In this document: positions 1 to 7,448 of the stretch, piece after piece
Layout: each line of letters begins with the position of its first letter
How positions within the stretch are numbered: position 1 is the stretch's first letter
DNA from: Natrialbaceae archaeon Tc-Br11_E2g1
GTDB lineage: Archaea > Halobacteriota > Halobacteria > Halobacteriales > Natrialbaceae
Length of the DNA: 13,634 nucleotides
Direction: 5' to 3'
Assembly: GCA_001564255.1 (NCBI GenBank)
Contig: LKNC01000044.1
Location: 1 to 13,634, forward strand
The notes under the pieces: model-generated
Databases searched by the model: none
Seen by the model: the letters and a program-made list of their open reading frames with translations, nothing else
What the model was told of the DNA's origin: nothing
Made by a program: the position numbers and the translations under genes

Positions 1-566
1 CCGGGGGGCTCCCCGCCACAATCTATCGCCCGGCGATCGTCGTCGGGGACAGCGAGACAGGCGAGACCGACAAGTACGACGGTCCGTACTACCTGCTCCG
101 GCTGTTGCTCGCCCAGCCCCGGTGGCTCTCGGTCGGCTTTACCCTCCCGGACTCGAGTTCGGCGGAACTGAACGTCGTCCCCCGCGATTACGTCGTCGAC
201 GCCATCACCTATCTCAGCGCCCTCGAGGAATCGGCCGGCGGGACCTACCAGCTATGTGATCCGGCCCCACTCACTGTCCCACGATTTCTCGAGGTACTGG
301 CCGAGGCTGCCGGTCGCCGGACCGTCACCCTGCCGACGACCCGCTCTCTCGCGAAGACGGCGACGGCGTGGCTCGCGGCCCGTGGTGGCCCCGCCGAACC
401 CGCGACGGTCGACTACCTCGATCATCCGACCCAGTACGCCTGCCCGAACACCCGCCGGGCGCTCGCCGGAAGCGGCCTCGAGTGCCCGCCCGTCGAATCC
501 TACGTCGACCGCCTCGTGGCGTTCGCCCGGGAGAACCCCGAGGTCGGCGACGGACCGATGGTGTGA
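1..566 (+). CDS. SDR-family NAD(P)-dependent oxidoreductase, 3' part only
   Basis: The reading frame is open from base 3, so the true start lies before the window; 187 C-terminal residues are visible. The stretch TIYRPAIVVGDSETGETDKY followed by DGPYY is typical of extended short-chain dehydrogenases of the epimerase / thioester-reductase-like type: the RP-x-IVVGDS-x-TG strand-loop lies after the catalytic Tyr-x-x-x-Lys region, and a 'NVVPRDYVVDAI' segment follows near the substrate pocket. The Rossmann glycine motif and the YxxxK catalytic pair are outside the window, so cofactor and activity cannot be checked. The substrate is unknown. The gene ends 53 bases before hemB, and hemB has its own promoter-like box, so an operon is not implied. 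I am confident of the superfamily and have no basis for a specific function. Confidence 0.8.
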   Translation, partial: GGLPATIYRPAIVVGDSETGETDKYDGPYYLLRLLLAQPRWLSVGFTLPDSSSAELNVVPRDYVVDAITYLSALEESAGGTYQLCDPAPLTVPRFLEVLAEAAGRRTVTLPTTRSLAKTATAWLAARGGPAEPATVDYLDHPTQYACPNTRRALAGSGLECPPVESYVDRLVAFARENPEVGDGPMV

Positions 567-589
567 TGCCGTCGGTCGAATCGACGAGG

Positions 590-597
590 GTTTTTCA
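590..597 (+). promoter_or_regulatory. TATA-like box for hemB
   Basis: The run GTTTTTCA stands out from the GC-rich surroundings, and its T-tract (591-595) lies 25-29 bases before the hemB ATG at 620. That is the spacing expected of an archaeal TATA element serving a leaderless transcript. No Shine-Dalgarno sequence is seen before the ATG, which agrees with leaderless initiation. Confidence 0.5.
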
Positions 598-619
598 GCC
601 CACCCCCGAATGCCCGCGT

Positions 620-1612
620 ATGGAACTCACTCACCGTCCGCGCCGGCTTCGCCAGGACCGGATTCGCGAACTCGTCAGCGAGACGACCCTCGAGGCGACG
701 GACTTCATCGCGCCCGTCTTCGTCGATGCGACGACCGACGAACGCATCGCCATCGAGTCGATGCCCGGCCACGAACGGGTCCCACTCGCGGAGGCCGTTT
801 CCCGCGTCGAAGAAGTGCTCGAGACCGGCGTCGAGGCGGTCATGCTCTTTGGCATCCCGACGGAGAAAGACCCGCAGGGCTCGCGTGCGTGGGCCGACGA
901 CGGCGTCGTTCAGGAGGCGACGCGGCAGGTAGTTTCCGAAACCGACGCCTACGTCATTACCGACGTCTGTCTCTGTGAGTACACCGACCACGGCCACTGT
1001 GGCACCCTCGAGGCGGGACTCCGGGAGGGCGAGTGTGCCCACGCCACCGAAACCGTCGACAACGACGCGACCCTCGCCAGTCTAGAGCGGATCGCGGTCT
1101 CCCACGCCGAGGCGGGGGCGGACATGGTCGCGCCGAGTGGCATGATAGACGGGATGGTCGGGGCGATCCGCGGGGCACTCGATCGGGAGGGTCACGAGGA
1201 CGTGCCGGTGATGAGCTACGCCGCGAAATACGAGAGTGCCTTCTACGGCCCGTTCCGGGACGCCGCCGACGGCGCGCCGTCTTTCGGCGACCGCCGACAC
1301 TACCAGATGGATCCGGCGAACGCCCGCGAGGCACTCCGGGAGGTCAGACTCGACGCCGACGAAGGCGCGGACGTGCTGATGGTCAAACCCGCCCTACCCT
1401 ACCTCGACATCGTCTCCGAACTGCGCCGGGAGTTCGACCACCCCATCGCCGCCTACAACGTCTCCGGGGAGTACGCCATGCTCCACGCCGCCGCCGAGAA
1501 GGGCTGGCTCGACCTCGAGGAAGTCGCCCTCGAGTCGCTGCTGTCGATCAAACGCGCCGGCGCTGATCTCATTCTCACGTACTTCGCCGAGGACGTCGCT
1601 CGAAGGCTCTAG
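620..1612 (+). CDS. hemB: Porphobilinogen synthase (delta-aminolevulinic acid dehydratase)
   Basis: The enzyme condenses two 5-aminolevulinate molecules to porphobilinogen in the cytosol, the first common step to heme, siroheme and cobamides. The product is 330 residues, a normal HemB length. Both active-site lysines are visible: K203 in MSYAAKYESAFYGPF and the Schiff-base K256 in DVLMVKPALPYLDI. The zinc-site cysteines C117, C119 and C127 lie in DVCLCEYTDHGHCG, indicating the zinc-dependent class. The frame stays open upstream to 368, but I chose ATG 620 because the protein then begins MELTHRPRRLRQDR, the usual start of haloarchaeal HemB, and a TATA-like box lies at leaderless distance. The upstream extension would overlap the oxidoreductase gene and is Arg/Pro-rich shadow sequence. 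No terminator is evident after the stop. Confidence 0.97.
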   Translation: MELTHRPRRLRQDRIRELVSETTLEATDFIAPVFVDATTDERIAIESMPGHERVPLAEAVSRVEEVLETGVEAVMLFGIPTEKDPQGSRAWADDGVVQEATRQVVSETDAYVITDVCLCEYTDHGHCGTLEAGLREGECAHATETVDNDATLASLERIAVSHAEAGADMVAPSGMIDGMVGAIRGALDREGHEDVPVMSYAAKYESAFYGPFRDAADGAPSFGDRRHYQMDPANAREALREVRLDADEGADVLMVKPALPYLDIVSELRREFDHPIAAYNVSGEYAMLHAAAEKGWLDLEEVALESLLSIKRAGADLILTYFAEDVARRL

Positions 1613-2003
1613 AACTCGACGGTCGTCCAGTCGGTCGATCCGTGGCCGTTCGACACGGCAACATTTTCCGCGCCCGGGGTGTATCCGTCCGACGGTGGCC
1701 GGATTCGGGCCGACGACCCCCGTCGTCGCCGAGAGGTGGGTCGACGAACGGTCGGTTTCTGAGCTCCGATCGCGTCTTCTCTGGACGCACAAAGACCTTA
1801 TACAGACCATATCGTGCCCGTATTCGAACATATGACTATTATATGGCTTCAGATTTGGACGGACAACAACACTTGCCATTATATATTATGCCAGCGTCGG
1901 GCCCCAACGTGATTCGAAATACGATCGTGGGCATGACCGCCCGAGAGATGGACGGACGTACAGGCGTTAGCGGATACTTCGACGGTATGACGGGGGTGAG
2001 CCG
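1613..2003 (+). promoter_or_regulatory. hemB-amt intergenic region with candidate amt promoters
   Basis: The first 180 bases are GC-rich and I see no feature in them. From about 1790 the composition turns AT-rich, with three TATA-like elements: CTTATACAG near 1798-1806, ACTATTATATGG near 1835-1846 and CATTATATATTA near 1877-1888. Two CATAT and two ATATGG-type motifs recur between 1807 and 1846 (CCATAT at 1807, CATATG at 1829, ATATGG at 1841), which could be a regulator site. Any of the boxes would give amt a long 5' leader, unlike the leaderless hem genes, and this fits the Shine-Dalgarno-like sequence just before amt. Which box is used cannot be told from sequence. Confidence 0.5.
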
Positions 2004-2007
2004 ATGA
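1843..2007 (+). CDS. Possible 54-residue leader ORF before amt
   Basis: An ATG at 1843 opens a 54-codon frame (an internal ATG at 1888 would give 39 residues). Its TGA at 2005-2007 overlaps the first amt ATG at 2004 as ATGA, the geometry of translational coupling. I do not recognise the product; it has no membrane segment and no clear domain. Codon use in the first 15 codons is AT-rich, unlike real genes nearby, and overlaps the TATA-like elements. It may be chance, a regulatory leader peptide or a small gene. Low confidence. Confidence 0.2.
   Translation: MASDLDGQQHLPLYIMPASGPNVIRNTIVGMTAREMDGRTGVSGYFDGMTGVSR
1992..1999 (+). promoter_or_regulatory. Shine-Dalgarno site for amt
   Basis: GGGGGTGA differs by one base from GGAGGTGA, the complement of the archaeal 16S rRNA 3' end. 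It lies 4 bases before ATG 2004 and 7 before ATG 2007, so it supports a leadered transcript but does not decide between the two adjacent start codons. Confidence 0.5.
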
Positions 2008-3818
2008 TGGAACCGGTTCTCCTCGAGGTCACGACGGGTGACCTCGAGTCCCTGGCGACGGGGATGAACCTGATGTGGGCGCTGACGGTCACCTTCCTCA
2101 TCTTCTTCATGCACGCCGGCTTCGCGATGCTCGAGGCGGGGCAGGTACGCTCGAAGAACGTCGCGAACCAGCTGACGAAGAACATGCTGACCTGGGCGGT
2201 CGGTATCTTCGTGTTCTTCGTCATCGGGATGGGGATCTCGAACAACGTCGGTTCGGCGCTCGTCGGCGGCGATTCGACGCCGCTGACGATGTTCGGTGAG
2301 GGGTCGTTCGACTGGGTGATGTGGCTCTTTAGCGCGGTGTTCGCGATGACCGCGGCCACGATCGTCTCCGGTGCGGTCGCCGGTCGCGCGAAACTACGGG
2401 CGTACGTCACGTACACGTTCTTGCTCGCCGCCGTGATCTACCCGGTCGTCGCGGGGATGGTCTGGTACGCGCCGGGAGCGGCCGAAGGAGTCGATCCGAT
2501 CCTCGCTGGCTTTGGCTTTTCGGACTTCGCGGGCGGGATGGTCGTCCACGGCGTCGGCGGCGTCGCCGGCCTCACCGCGGCCTGGATCCTCGGGGCGCGC
2601 ATGGACAAGTACAACGACGACGGGTCCTCGAACGTCATCCCCGGCCACTCGATGACCTTCGCCGTACTCGGGACGCTGGTCCTCTGTTTCGGCTGGTTCG
2701 GCTTCAACGTCGGCACGGCCGCGACGGTGATCGACGCGGGCACGTTCGAACTCGCCGACTTCGACTACGTCGGGAGCGTCGCGATGGTCACCGCCCTCGG
2801 GATGGGCCTTGGCGCGGTCGGTGCCTCGGCCGTCTCGATCGCGATCAACGGCAAGGTCGATACCCTCTACGTGGCAAACGGCATGCTCGCTGGCCTCGTC
2901 GGCGTCACGGGTCCGACCGACCTGCTCACGCCGATGGGTGCGATCGCGATCGGATTTATCGCCGGCGCACAGCTCCCGATCGTCTTCCGTTTTGTCGAAC
3001 GGAAACTCAAGATCGACGACGTCTGTGCGGTCTTCCCGGTCCACGGCTCCGCGGGGATGCTCGGACTGATCCTCTACCCGCTGTGGTCGAACGGCGCGAC
3101 CGGTCGCGAGGTCACCACCGTCGGCGAGGGCCTGATCGCCGGCGGCATCGTCTCGATCGAAGCCGGCGCGTTCGTCCCACAGGTCGTCGGCGTCGCCGTC
3201 ATCACGATCTGGACGGTCGCCGCGACCGCAGCCGTCTGGGGCGCGCTCAAGGCCATCGGCGAGGCTCGGGTCACCCCCGAACACGAGCGTGACGGCCTCG
3301 ACGTCACGGAACACGGCGTCGACACCTACCCCGAGTTCGGCGATCCGACGATCGCCACCGACGGTGGACCCGCCGTTTCCGACGACCGACTCCGCACCGA
3401 TGGGGGTGAGCCCGCTGAAAGCGTGCGATCCTCGTCAGACCTCCGGTCTGACGGTGGCGTCTCGGACTACTCCACCGACGTCCAGATGATCACCGCGATT
3501 ATCCGCCCGGACCGCCTGGGCGCGGTCAAGCAGGCGCTTGCGGAGGTCGGCGCTCCCTCGCTTACGGTCACCAACGTCTCCGGTCGGGGCTCCCAGCCCG
3601 CGAAGAAAGGCCAGTGGCGTGGCGAGGAGTACACGGTCGACCTCCACCAGAAGACCAAACTCGAGTGTGTCGTCGCGGACATCGACGCCGACGAGGTCGT
3701 CGAGGCGATCCGCGAGGCCGCAAACACCGGCGAACCCGGTGACGGGAAGATCTTCGTACTCCCCGTCGAGGGTGCCTGCCAGGTCCGTACCGGCGAAACC
3801 GGCACCGATGCGGTCTGA
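2004..3818 (+). CDS. amt: Ammonium transporter (Amt) with fused C-terminal GlnK/PII domain
   Basis: A 604-residue protein with two parts. Residues about 15-440 are a complete Amt/Mep/Rh channel: [11 protein letters not shown] is the Amt signature, the pore histidines are H182 (in [10 protein letters not shown]) and H347 (in [11 protein letters not shown]), WFGFN at 231-235 is the conserved pore helix, and the cytosolic tail ends with the family motif [12 protein letters not shown]. Residues about 446-494 are an acidic, Ser/Gly-rich linker with three DGG repeats. Residues 495-604 are a full PII protein: MITAIIRP start, T-loop [17 protein letters not shown] with the Q39- and Y51-equivalents kept, K58-equivalent in LHQKTKL, B-loop [11 protein letters not shown] and C-loop VRTGE. 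Normally GlnK is a separate protein that plugs Amt under control of ATP/ADP and 2-oxoglutarate; here the inhibitor is tethered. No frameshift is involved. ATG 2007 is an equally possible start. A strong terminator follows. Confidence 0.95.
   Translation: MMEPVLLEVTTGDLESLATGMNLMWALTVTFLIFFMHAGFAMLEAGQVRSKNVANQLTKNMLTWAVGIFVFFVIGMGISNNVGSALVGGDSTPLTMFGEGSFDWVMWLFSAVFAMTAATIVSGAVAGRAKLRAYVTYTFLLAAVIYPVVAGMVWYAPGAAEGVDPILAGFGFSDFAGGMVVHGVGGVAGLTAAWILGARMDKYNDDGSSNVIPGHSMTFAVLGTLVLCFGWFGFNVGTAATVIDAGTFELADFDYVGSVAMVTALGMGLGAVGASAVSIAINGKVDTLYVANGMLAGLVGVTGPTDLLTPMGAIAIGFIAGAQLPIVFRFVERKLKIDDVCAVFPVHGSAGMLGLILYPLWSNGATGREVTTVGEGLIAGGIVSIEAGAFVPQVVGVAVITIWTVAATAAVWGALKAIGEARVTPEHERDGLDVTEHGVDTYPEFGDPTIATDGGPAVSDDRLRTDGGEPAESVRSSSDLRSDGGVSDYSTDVQMITAIIRPDRLGAVKQALAEVGAPSLTVTNVSGRGSQPAKKGQWRGEEYTVDLHQKTKLECVVADIDADEVVEAIREAANTGEPGDGKIFVLPVEGACQVRTGETGTDAV
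3355..3367. repeat. 13-bp perfect palindrome in the Amt-GlnK linker
   Basis: CCACCG-A-CGGTGG is a perfect inverted repeat encoding Ala-Thr-Asp-Gly-Gly at the beginning of the inter-domain linker. Its second half recurs in degenerate form at the other two DGG positions of the linker. Confidence 0.5.
3433..3453. repeat. Perfect hairpin (9-bp arms, 3-base loop) in the Amt-GlnK linker
   Basis: CGTCAGACC and GGTCTGACG are perfect reverse complements separated by TCC. The element is read in frame as Ser-Asp-Leu-Arg-Ser-Asp-Gly-Gly and sits about 40 bases before the GlnK domain begins. It may be a scar of the fusion, an inserted palindromic unit, or an mRNA structure between the two domains. Confidence 0.75.
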
Positions 3819-3865
3819 CAACGGGAACCCCGTCTTTCCCGGACTCCCGTCGTAATTTCGGACCC

Positions 3866-3895
3866 GACGCGGCATCCGCGTCGTTTTTCGTTTTT
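3866..3895 (+). terminator. Terminator after amt-glnK
   Basis: GACGCGG-CAT-CCGCGTC is a perfect 7-bp stem with a 3-base loop, followed by GTTTTTCGTTTTT. It begins 47 bases after the amt stop codon. Archaeal termination mainly needs the T-tracts, and both are present, so this closes the amt transcript before hemL. Confidence 0.75.
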
Positions 3896-3950
3896 CCCAC
3901 CCTGAGTGGCGACGCCCGCCTCGAGTGTGCGGTGGCTCGGCGAACCTCGG

Positions 3951-3959
3951 TACTACTTT
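3951..3959 (+). promoter_or_regulatory. TATA-like box for hemL
   Basis: TACTACTTT is the only AT-rich run between the amt terminator and hemL. It lies 26-34 bases before the hemL ATG at 3985, consistent with a leaderless transcript; no Shine-Dalgarno site is seen. Confidence 0.4.
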
Positions 3960-3984
3960 CCCGTCCCGCTCCTAACGGCCGGCT

Positions 3985-5331
3985 ATGAACGACGACAACT
4001 CACGCGAGCTGTACGACCGGGCGCTGTCGGTGATGCCCGGTGGCGTCAACTCGGCGGTTCGAGCCGCGATCGAACCCTATCCCTTCTTCGTCCGGAAAGG
4101 CGACGGCGGCCACGTCATCGACGCCGACGGCAACCGCTACGTCGACTGGGTGATGGGGCTCGGTCCGCTCCTGTTGGGCCACGACCTGCCAGAGGAGGTC
4201 CGGGCGGCGATCCAGCAGCGAGCGAGCGAGGGGCCGATGTACGGCACGCCAACCGAGGTCGAGGTCGATCTGGCGGAGTTCGTCGTCCGCCACGTCCCGA
4301 GCGTCGAGAAGATCCGGTTCGTCAATTCGGGCACCGAGGCGACTGCCTCCGCCGTCCGCCTCGCTCGAGGCTACACCGGGCGGAACAAGATCGTCGTCAT
4401 GCAGGGTGGCTACCACGGCGCACAGGAGTCGACGCTGGTCGAAGGCGACGCCGAGAACCCACAGCCGTCCTCGGCGGGCGTTCCCCGAGCCTTCGCCGAA
4501 CACACCCTCCCCGTGCCCTTTAACGACGAGGACGCGATGCGAGCGGTCTTCGAGGAACACGGCGAGGACATCGCCGCCGTGATGACCGAACCCATCCTCG
4601 GCAACTACGGCATCGTCTACCCCGAGGGGGGCTATCTCGATACCCTCCGGGAGCTCACCGACGACCACGGCTCGCTTTTCATCCTCGACGAGGTCATCAC
4701 CGGTTTCCGCGTCGGTGGCTTAGGCTGTGCACAAAGCGAGTTCGACGTTACCCCCGACATCACCACCTTCGGGAAGATCGTCGGCGGTGGCTTCCCCGTC
4801 GGCGCGATCGGTGGCAAAGCCCACATCATCGAGAGCTTCGCCCCCTCCGGGCCCGTCTTCCAGGCTGGCACCTTCTCGGGCCATCCCGTAACGATGGCCG
4901 CCGGCCTCGAGACGCTCAAGTTCGCCGCGGAAAACGACGTCTACGACCACGTCAACGGCCTCGGCGAGCGCCTTCGAACGGGGCTCTCCGACGTCCTCGC
5001 CGACCAGGCACCCGAGTACACCGTCGTCGGCACCGACAGCATGTTCAAGGTGATCTTCACCCGGGACGGGCCCGGGAAGACCAGCTTGGAGGAGGCCTGT
5101 ACCGACGGCTGCCGCCAGAAGGCGACCTGCCCGCGCTATGACTACTGCCCGAAAACGTCCGGCGACGTCAAAGACGCGGAGACAGAACGCTGGCGACGCG
5201 TTTTCTGGGGGCAGATGGCTGAGCAGGGAATCTTCCTCAGCCAGAACCAGTTCGAGTGCCAGTTCGTCAGTTACGCCCACACGGGCGAGGACGTCGAGGA
5301 GACCCTCGAGGCGTACAAGGAGGCGCTGTAG
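3985..5331 (+). CDS. hemL: Glutamate-1-semialdehyde 2,1-aminomutase
   Basis: A PLP-dependent class-III aminotransferase-fold enzyme that converts glutamate-1-semialdehyde to 5-aminolevulinate, the substrate of HemB. The 448 residues contain the N-terminal [11 protein letters not shown] motif, PLP-phosphate contact NSGTEAT (114-120), GGYHG (141-145), the LDEVITGFR aspartate motif (D235), and the PLP lysine K264 in [18 protein letters not shown]. The C-terminal domain ends [17 protein letters not shown]. Bacterial HemL is usually about 430 residues; the extra length lies around 367-392 and carries four cysteines (C372, C376, C382, C388), absent from the bacterial enzymes as I remember them. The ATG is the first in-frame start after the TATA-like box. 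hemA (glutamyl-tRNA reductase) is not in the window. A terminator separates this gene from amt, so it is probably its own transcript. Confidence 0.97.
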   Translation: MNDDNSRELYDRALSVMPGGVNSAVRAAIEPYPFFVRKGDGGHVIDADGNRYVDWVMGLGPLLLGHDLPEEVRAAIQQRASEGPMYGTPTEVEVDLAEFVVRHVPSVEKIRFVNSGTEATASAVRLARGYTGRNKIVVMQGGYHGAQESTLVEGDAENPQPSSAGVPRAFAEHTLPVPFNDEDAMRAVFEEHGEDIAAVMTEPILGNYGIVYPEGGYLDTLRELTDDHGSLFILDEVITGFRVGGLGCAQSEFDVTPDITTFGKIVGGGFPVGAIGGKAHIIESFAPSGPVFQAGTFSGHPVTMAAGLETLKFAAENDVYDHVNGLGERLRTGLSDVLADQAPEYTVVGTDSMFKVIFTRDGPGKTSLEEACTDGCRQKATCPRYDYCPKTSGDVKDAETERWRRVFWGQMAEQGIFLSQNQFECQFVSYAHTGEDVEETLEAYKEAL

Positions 5332-5332
5332 C

Positions 5333-5515
5333 GGCTCACGGACGGACACACACGTCACGATTCAGGCCACGAACAGCCCCGTCGGTGCGGGCGAGCTCCT
5401 CCAGGCGTCGACGGAGGTCTGGAACCTCGAGTGGACGTCCTCGACCGTCGACGCCGTCTTCGAGGTCGGCGACGACGAGGACCGACGGACCGTTCACGTG
5501 ACCGGGACGGGCTGA
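5333..5515 (+). pseudogene. Startless remnant of a surface/CARDB-like beta-sandwich protein
   Basis: Directly after hemL, a frame of about 60 codons reads as plausible haloarchaeal protein: it contains HVTIQATNSPVGAGELLQAS, then a Trp-containing strand and VFEVGDDEDRRTVHVTGTG before a TGA at 5513-5515. The 'TNSPV..GE' phrase followed by alternating strands resembles the beginning of CARDB/Ig-like repeats in haloarchaeal surface proteins. There is no ATG, and no usable GTG or TTG, between the hemL stop and this segment, and nothing upstream could encode its N-terminus, so I call it a decayed fragment. GC at third positions is high, as in real genes. The family assignment is weak and rests on recall of the motif style. 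Confidence 0.35.
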
Positions 5516-5596
5516 CCCCCTGCCGTCGCCAGTCGAGTCCGAACCGTTTCCGGGAGCGGTAGACGTATCCACCGGGGGCGGGAACCACTCGGGCAG

Positions 5597-6295
5597 ATGG
5601 GTTCCAGCGGCGAGGACGATGGCCTCGAGATCGACTGGGCACGTGCTGTCGAACGGCTGTGTTTTCTCTTTCCACCGGTGATCGGCGTCGGAGCCGTGGG
5701 TGTGATCCGGGAACTCGATCCCGGGATCCCGGGGCTTGGCCTGGGGCTCGTCCTCTTTTCGACCTTTGGTTACACCGCGCTGACGGCTGGACTCGTCGTC
5801 GCCCTGTTCTTCGACGCCCGCCGGATCCGCGAGGCGGGGAGTGGCTGGGGGCCGAGCCCGTGGTTCAACGCGATCTTCGCGCTCCTGTGGGGCCCGACAG
5901 CAGGGGTCGTCTACCTCCATCGCCGACACAGACACTTCGGCACGCCACCGGGGTGGGCGGGCTGGTGGGTCGTCGTCGCCCTCTCGCTGGTCGCGACCCT
6001 GGCCGGCGGTGTCCTCGCCGTCGTCGGGGTCGTCCTCGCGATGCCCGGACTCGTGACCTCCGCGGTCGGGATCGCCGGAGCGATCGCCGTCGGCGCGTTC
6101 CCGGTCGCGATCCACCAGGACGCCGCCTCCGTCTGTACCCGCACCCGCGAGTGGTCACCCAACCCCGGGACGTACCTGGGGATGGCCTTTGTGAGCCTGT
6201 TCGTCCCGCCCCTCCAGCCCGCACTCGCCGCGTACTACCTCTTCCGGCGACGCCGGGCGGTCGGCCTCGAGGCCCCGTCGCTGGCCCGGCCGTAA
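5597..6295 (+). CDS. Hypothetical six-helix membrane protein with internal duplication
   Basis: I do not recognise a named family. The 232-residue product has about six hydrophobic segments (roughly 22-40, 47-72, 89-107, 121-148, 151-172, 193-216) and Arg/His-rich connecting loops. Two stretches repeat: D73-A74 ... W84-x-P86-S-P88 ... Y106-L-H-R-R, and D175-A176 ... W186-x-P188-N-P190 ... Y214-L-F-R-R. Asp to Trp is 11 residues in both copies, suggesting a tandem duplication of a loop-plus-helix unit. ATG 5597 is preceded at about -31 by a weak GTAT box; no Shine-Dalgarno site is seen. It sits between hemL and hemC, but nothing in it suggests tetrapyrrole chemistry. Transport or small-molecule export cannot be excluded. 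Confidence 0.8.
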   Translation: MGSSGEDDGLEIDWARAVERLCFLFPPVIGVGAVGVIRELDPGIPGLGLGLVLFSTFGYTALTAGLVVALFFDARRIREAGSGWGPSPWFNAIFALLWGPTAGVVYLHRRHRHFGTPPGWAGWWVVVALSLVATLAGGVLAVVGVVLAMPGLVTSAVGIAGAIAVGAFPVAIHQDAASVCTRTREWSPNPGTYLGMAFVSLFVPPLQPALAAYYLFRRRRAVGLEAPSLARP

Positions 6296-6301
6296 GCGTG
6301 C

Positions 6302-6311
6302 GCTTTTCATA
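6302..6311 (+). promoter_or_regulatory. TATA-like box for hemC-hemD
   Basis: GCTTTTCATA interrupts GC-rich sequence 22-31 bases before the hemC ATG at 6333. This is leaderless spacing, and the box resembles the one in front of hemB. Confidence 0.5.
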
Positions 6312-6332
6312 CTCGAGCGTCCAGAGAAGACC

Positions 6333-7448
6333 ATGAGAACTCGTGGGACGTTACGACTGGCGACGCGGGGATCGACGCTCGCCCGGCGACAGGCCGGACT
6401 GGTAAAGCAGGCCCTCGAGGACAGACACTACGAGGTGGAGCTCGTCACCGTCGCGACGACGGGCGACGAGATCACCGACGAACTGATCCACCGGCTGGGG
6501 AAGACGGGGGCGTTCGTCCGCGAACTCGACACGCGGGTTCTCGAGGGCGAAGTCGACGGCGCGGTCCACTCGATGAAGGACATGCCGACAGAACAACCCG
6601 AGGAGCTCATCACCGCGGCGGTTCCCGAACGCGGGCGGCCGAACGACGCCCTGGTGACCCCCGACGGGAGTACCCTCGAGGACCTGCCGGAGGGGGCGGT
6701 CGTCGGCACCTCGAGTCTGCGCCGGCGAGCACAACTCCTCTCCGAGCGGCCGGATCTCGAGGTCGAGCCACTGCGAGGGAACGTGGACACGCGTCTCGAG
6801 AAGCTGCTCGCGCCCGCGTTACAGGAGGACCATCAGGAGCGAAGCGAGGCCGATAAAGAACGGAAGGAAAACGCCGAGGACGACGACTTCGAGGCGGAGT
6901 ACGAGCGAAGCGTCGACGAGTGGTTCGACGACCTCTCGGAACTCGAGAAGTCGGCGCTGGGTCGGGAGGTCGAGACCGACTACGACGCGATCGTCCTCGC
7001 GGAAGTCGGCTTAGAGCGAAGCGGGCTCGCTCACTCCGTCGACTACTACCGCCTCGATCCCCTCGAGTTCGTGCCCGCACCGGGCCAGGGGGCACTCGCG
7101 GTCACCGCCGAGGACAGCGACACCGCCGAGGAGATCCGGGTAGCGGTCAACCATCCGCGCACACGCGTCGAGACGACCGCCGAACGGATCGTGCTCGCGG
7201 AACTCGGCGGAGGCTGTATCGCCCCGGTGGGCATCTACGCCGTCGTCCAGGGCGAGTACGTCCACGTGAACGTCCAGGTCTACGATCGGGACGGCGAGCA
7301 GTCGGTGATCGTCAACCGCGACCTGCCGGTCGAGCGCTACCCCGACGCCGCCCGGGAGTTCGCCGCCGACCTCGAGGAACAGGGCGCAGCCGAGTTGATC
7401 GAGCAGGCGAGAAAGAACTCGGGCGCGGAGGGCCCGGAGGGCAAGTGA
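6333..7448 (+). CDS. hemC: Hydroxymethylbilane synthase (porphobilinogen deaminase)
   Basis: The enzyme polymerises four porphobilinogens into hydroxymethylbilane on a covalent dipyrromethane cofactor. Visible motifs: the start RLATRGSTLARRQ, the catalytic aspartate D83 in HSMKDMP, the arginine-rich GTSSLRRRAQL (126-135), LRGNVDTRL, APGQGALAV, and the cofactor-anchoring C295 in AELGGGCIAPVG. At 371 residues it is 50-60 longer than bacterial HemC (about 310). The surplus is a highly charged Glu/Asp/Lys segment at about 159-216, between the substrate-binding arginines and the YDAIVLAEVGLER strand; I recall comparable insertions in other haloarchaeal HemC proteins. Its TGA overlaps the hemD ATG by one base (TGATG at 7446-7450), so the two are co-translated. 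Confidence 0.97.
   Translation: MRTRGTLRLATRGSTLARRQAGLVKQALEDRHYEVELVTVATTGDEITDELIHRLGKTGAFVRELDTRVLEGEVDGAVHSMKDMPTEQPEELITAAVPERGRPNDALVTPDGSTLEDLPEGAVVGTSSLRRRAQLLSERPDLEVEPLRGNVDTRLEKLLAPALQEDHQERSEADKERKENAEDDDFEAEYERSVDEWFDDLSELEKSALGREVETDYDAIVLAEVGLERSGLAHSVDYYRLDPLEFVPAPGQGALAVTAEDSDTAEEIRVAVNHPRTRVETTAERIVLAELGGGCIAPVGIYAVVQGEYVHVNVQVYDRDGEQSVIVNRDLPVERYPDAAREFAADLEEQGAAELIEQARKNSGAEGPEGK

Noticed and set aside
368..619. Upstream extension of the hemB frame by 84 residues
   Set aside because: It overlaps the oxidoreductase gene, is Arg/Pro-rich like a shadow frame, and ATG 620 gives the normal HemB N-terminus with a TATA-like box at leaderless distance.
1642..1842. Coding use of the first part of the 121-codon frame in the hemB-amt gap
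   Set aside because: Arg/Ser/Pro-rich with no domain, and it runs through TATA-like elements; only the part from 1843 has any structural argument (ATGA overlap).
2394..3314. 306-codon open frame antisense to amt
   Set aside because: Its Asp/Arg/Gly-rich composition is that of the complement of GC-rich coding sequence, and the + strand protein is a clear Amt.
6920..7447. Upstream extension of the hemD frame into hemC
   Set aside because: It is an Arg/Gly-rich shadow of hemC; the TGATG overlap at 7446-7450 is the natural start.
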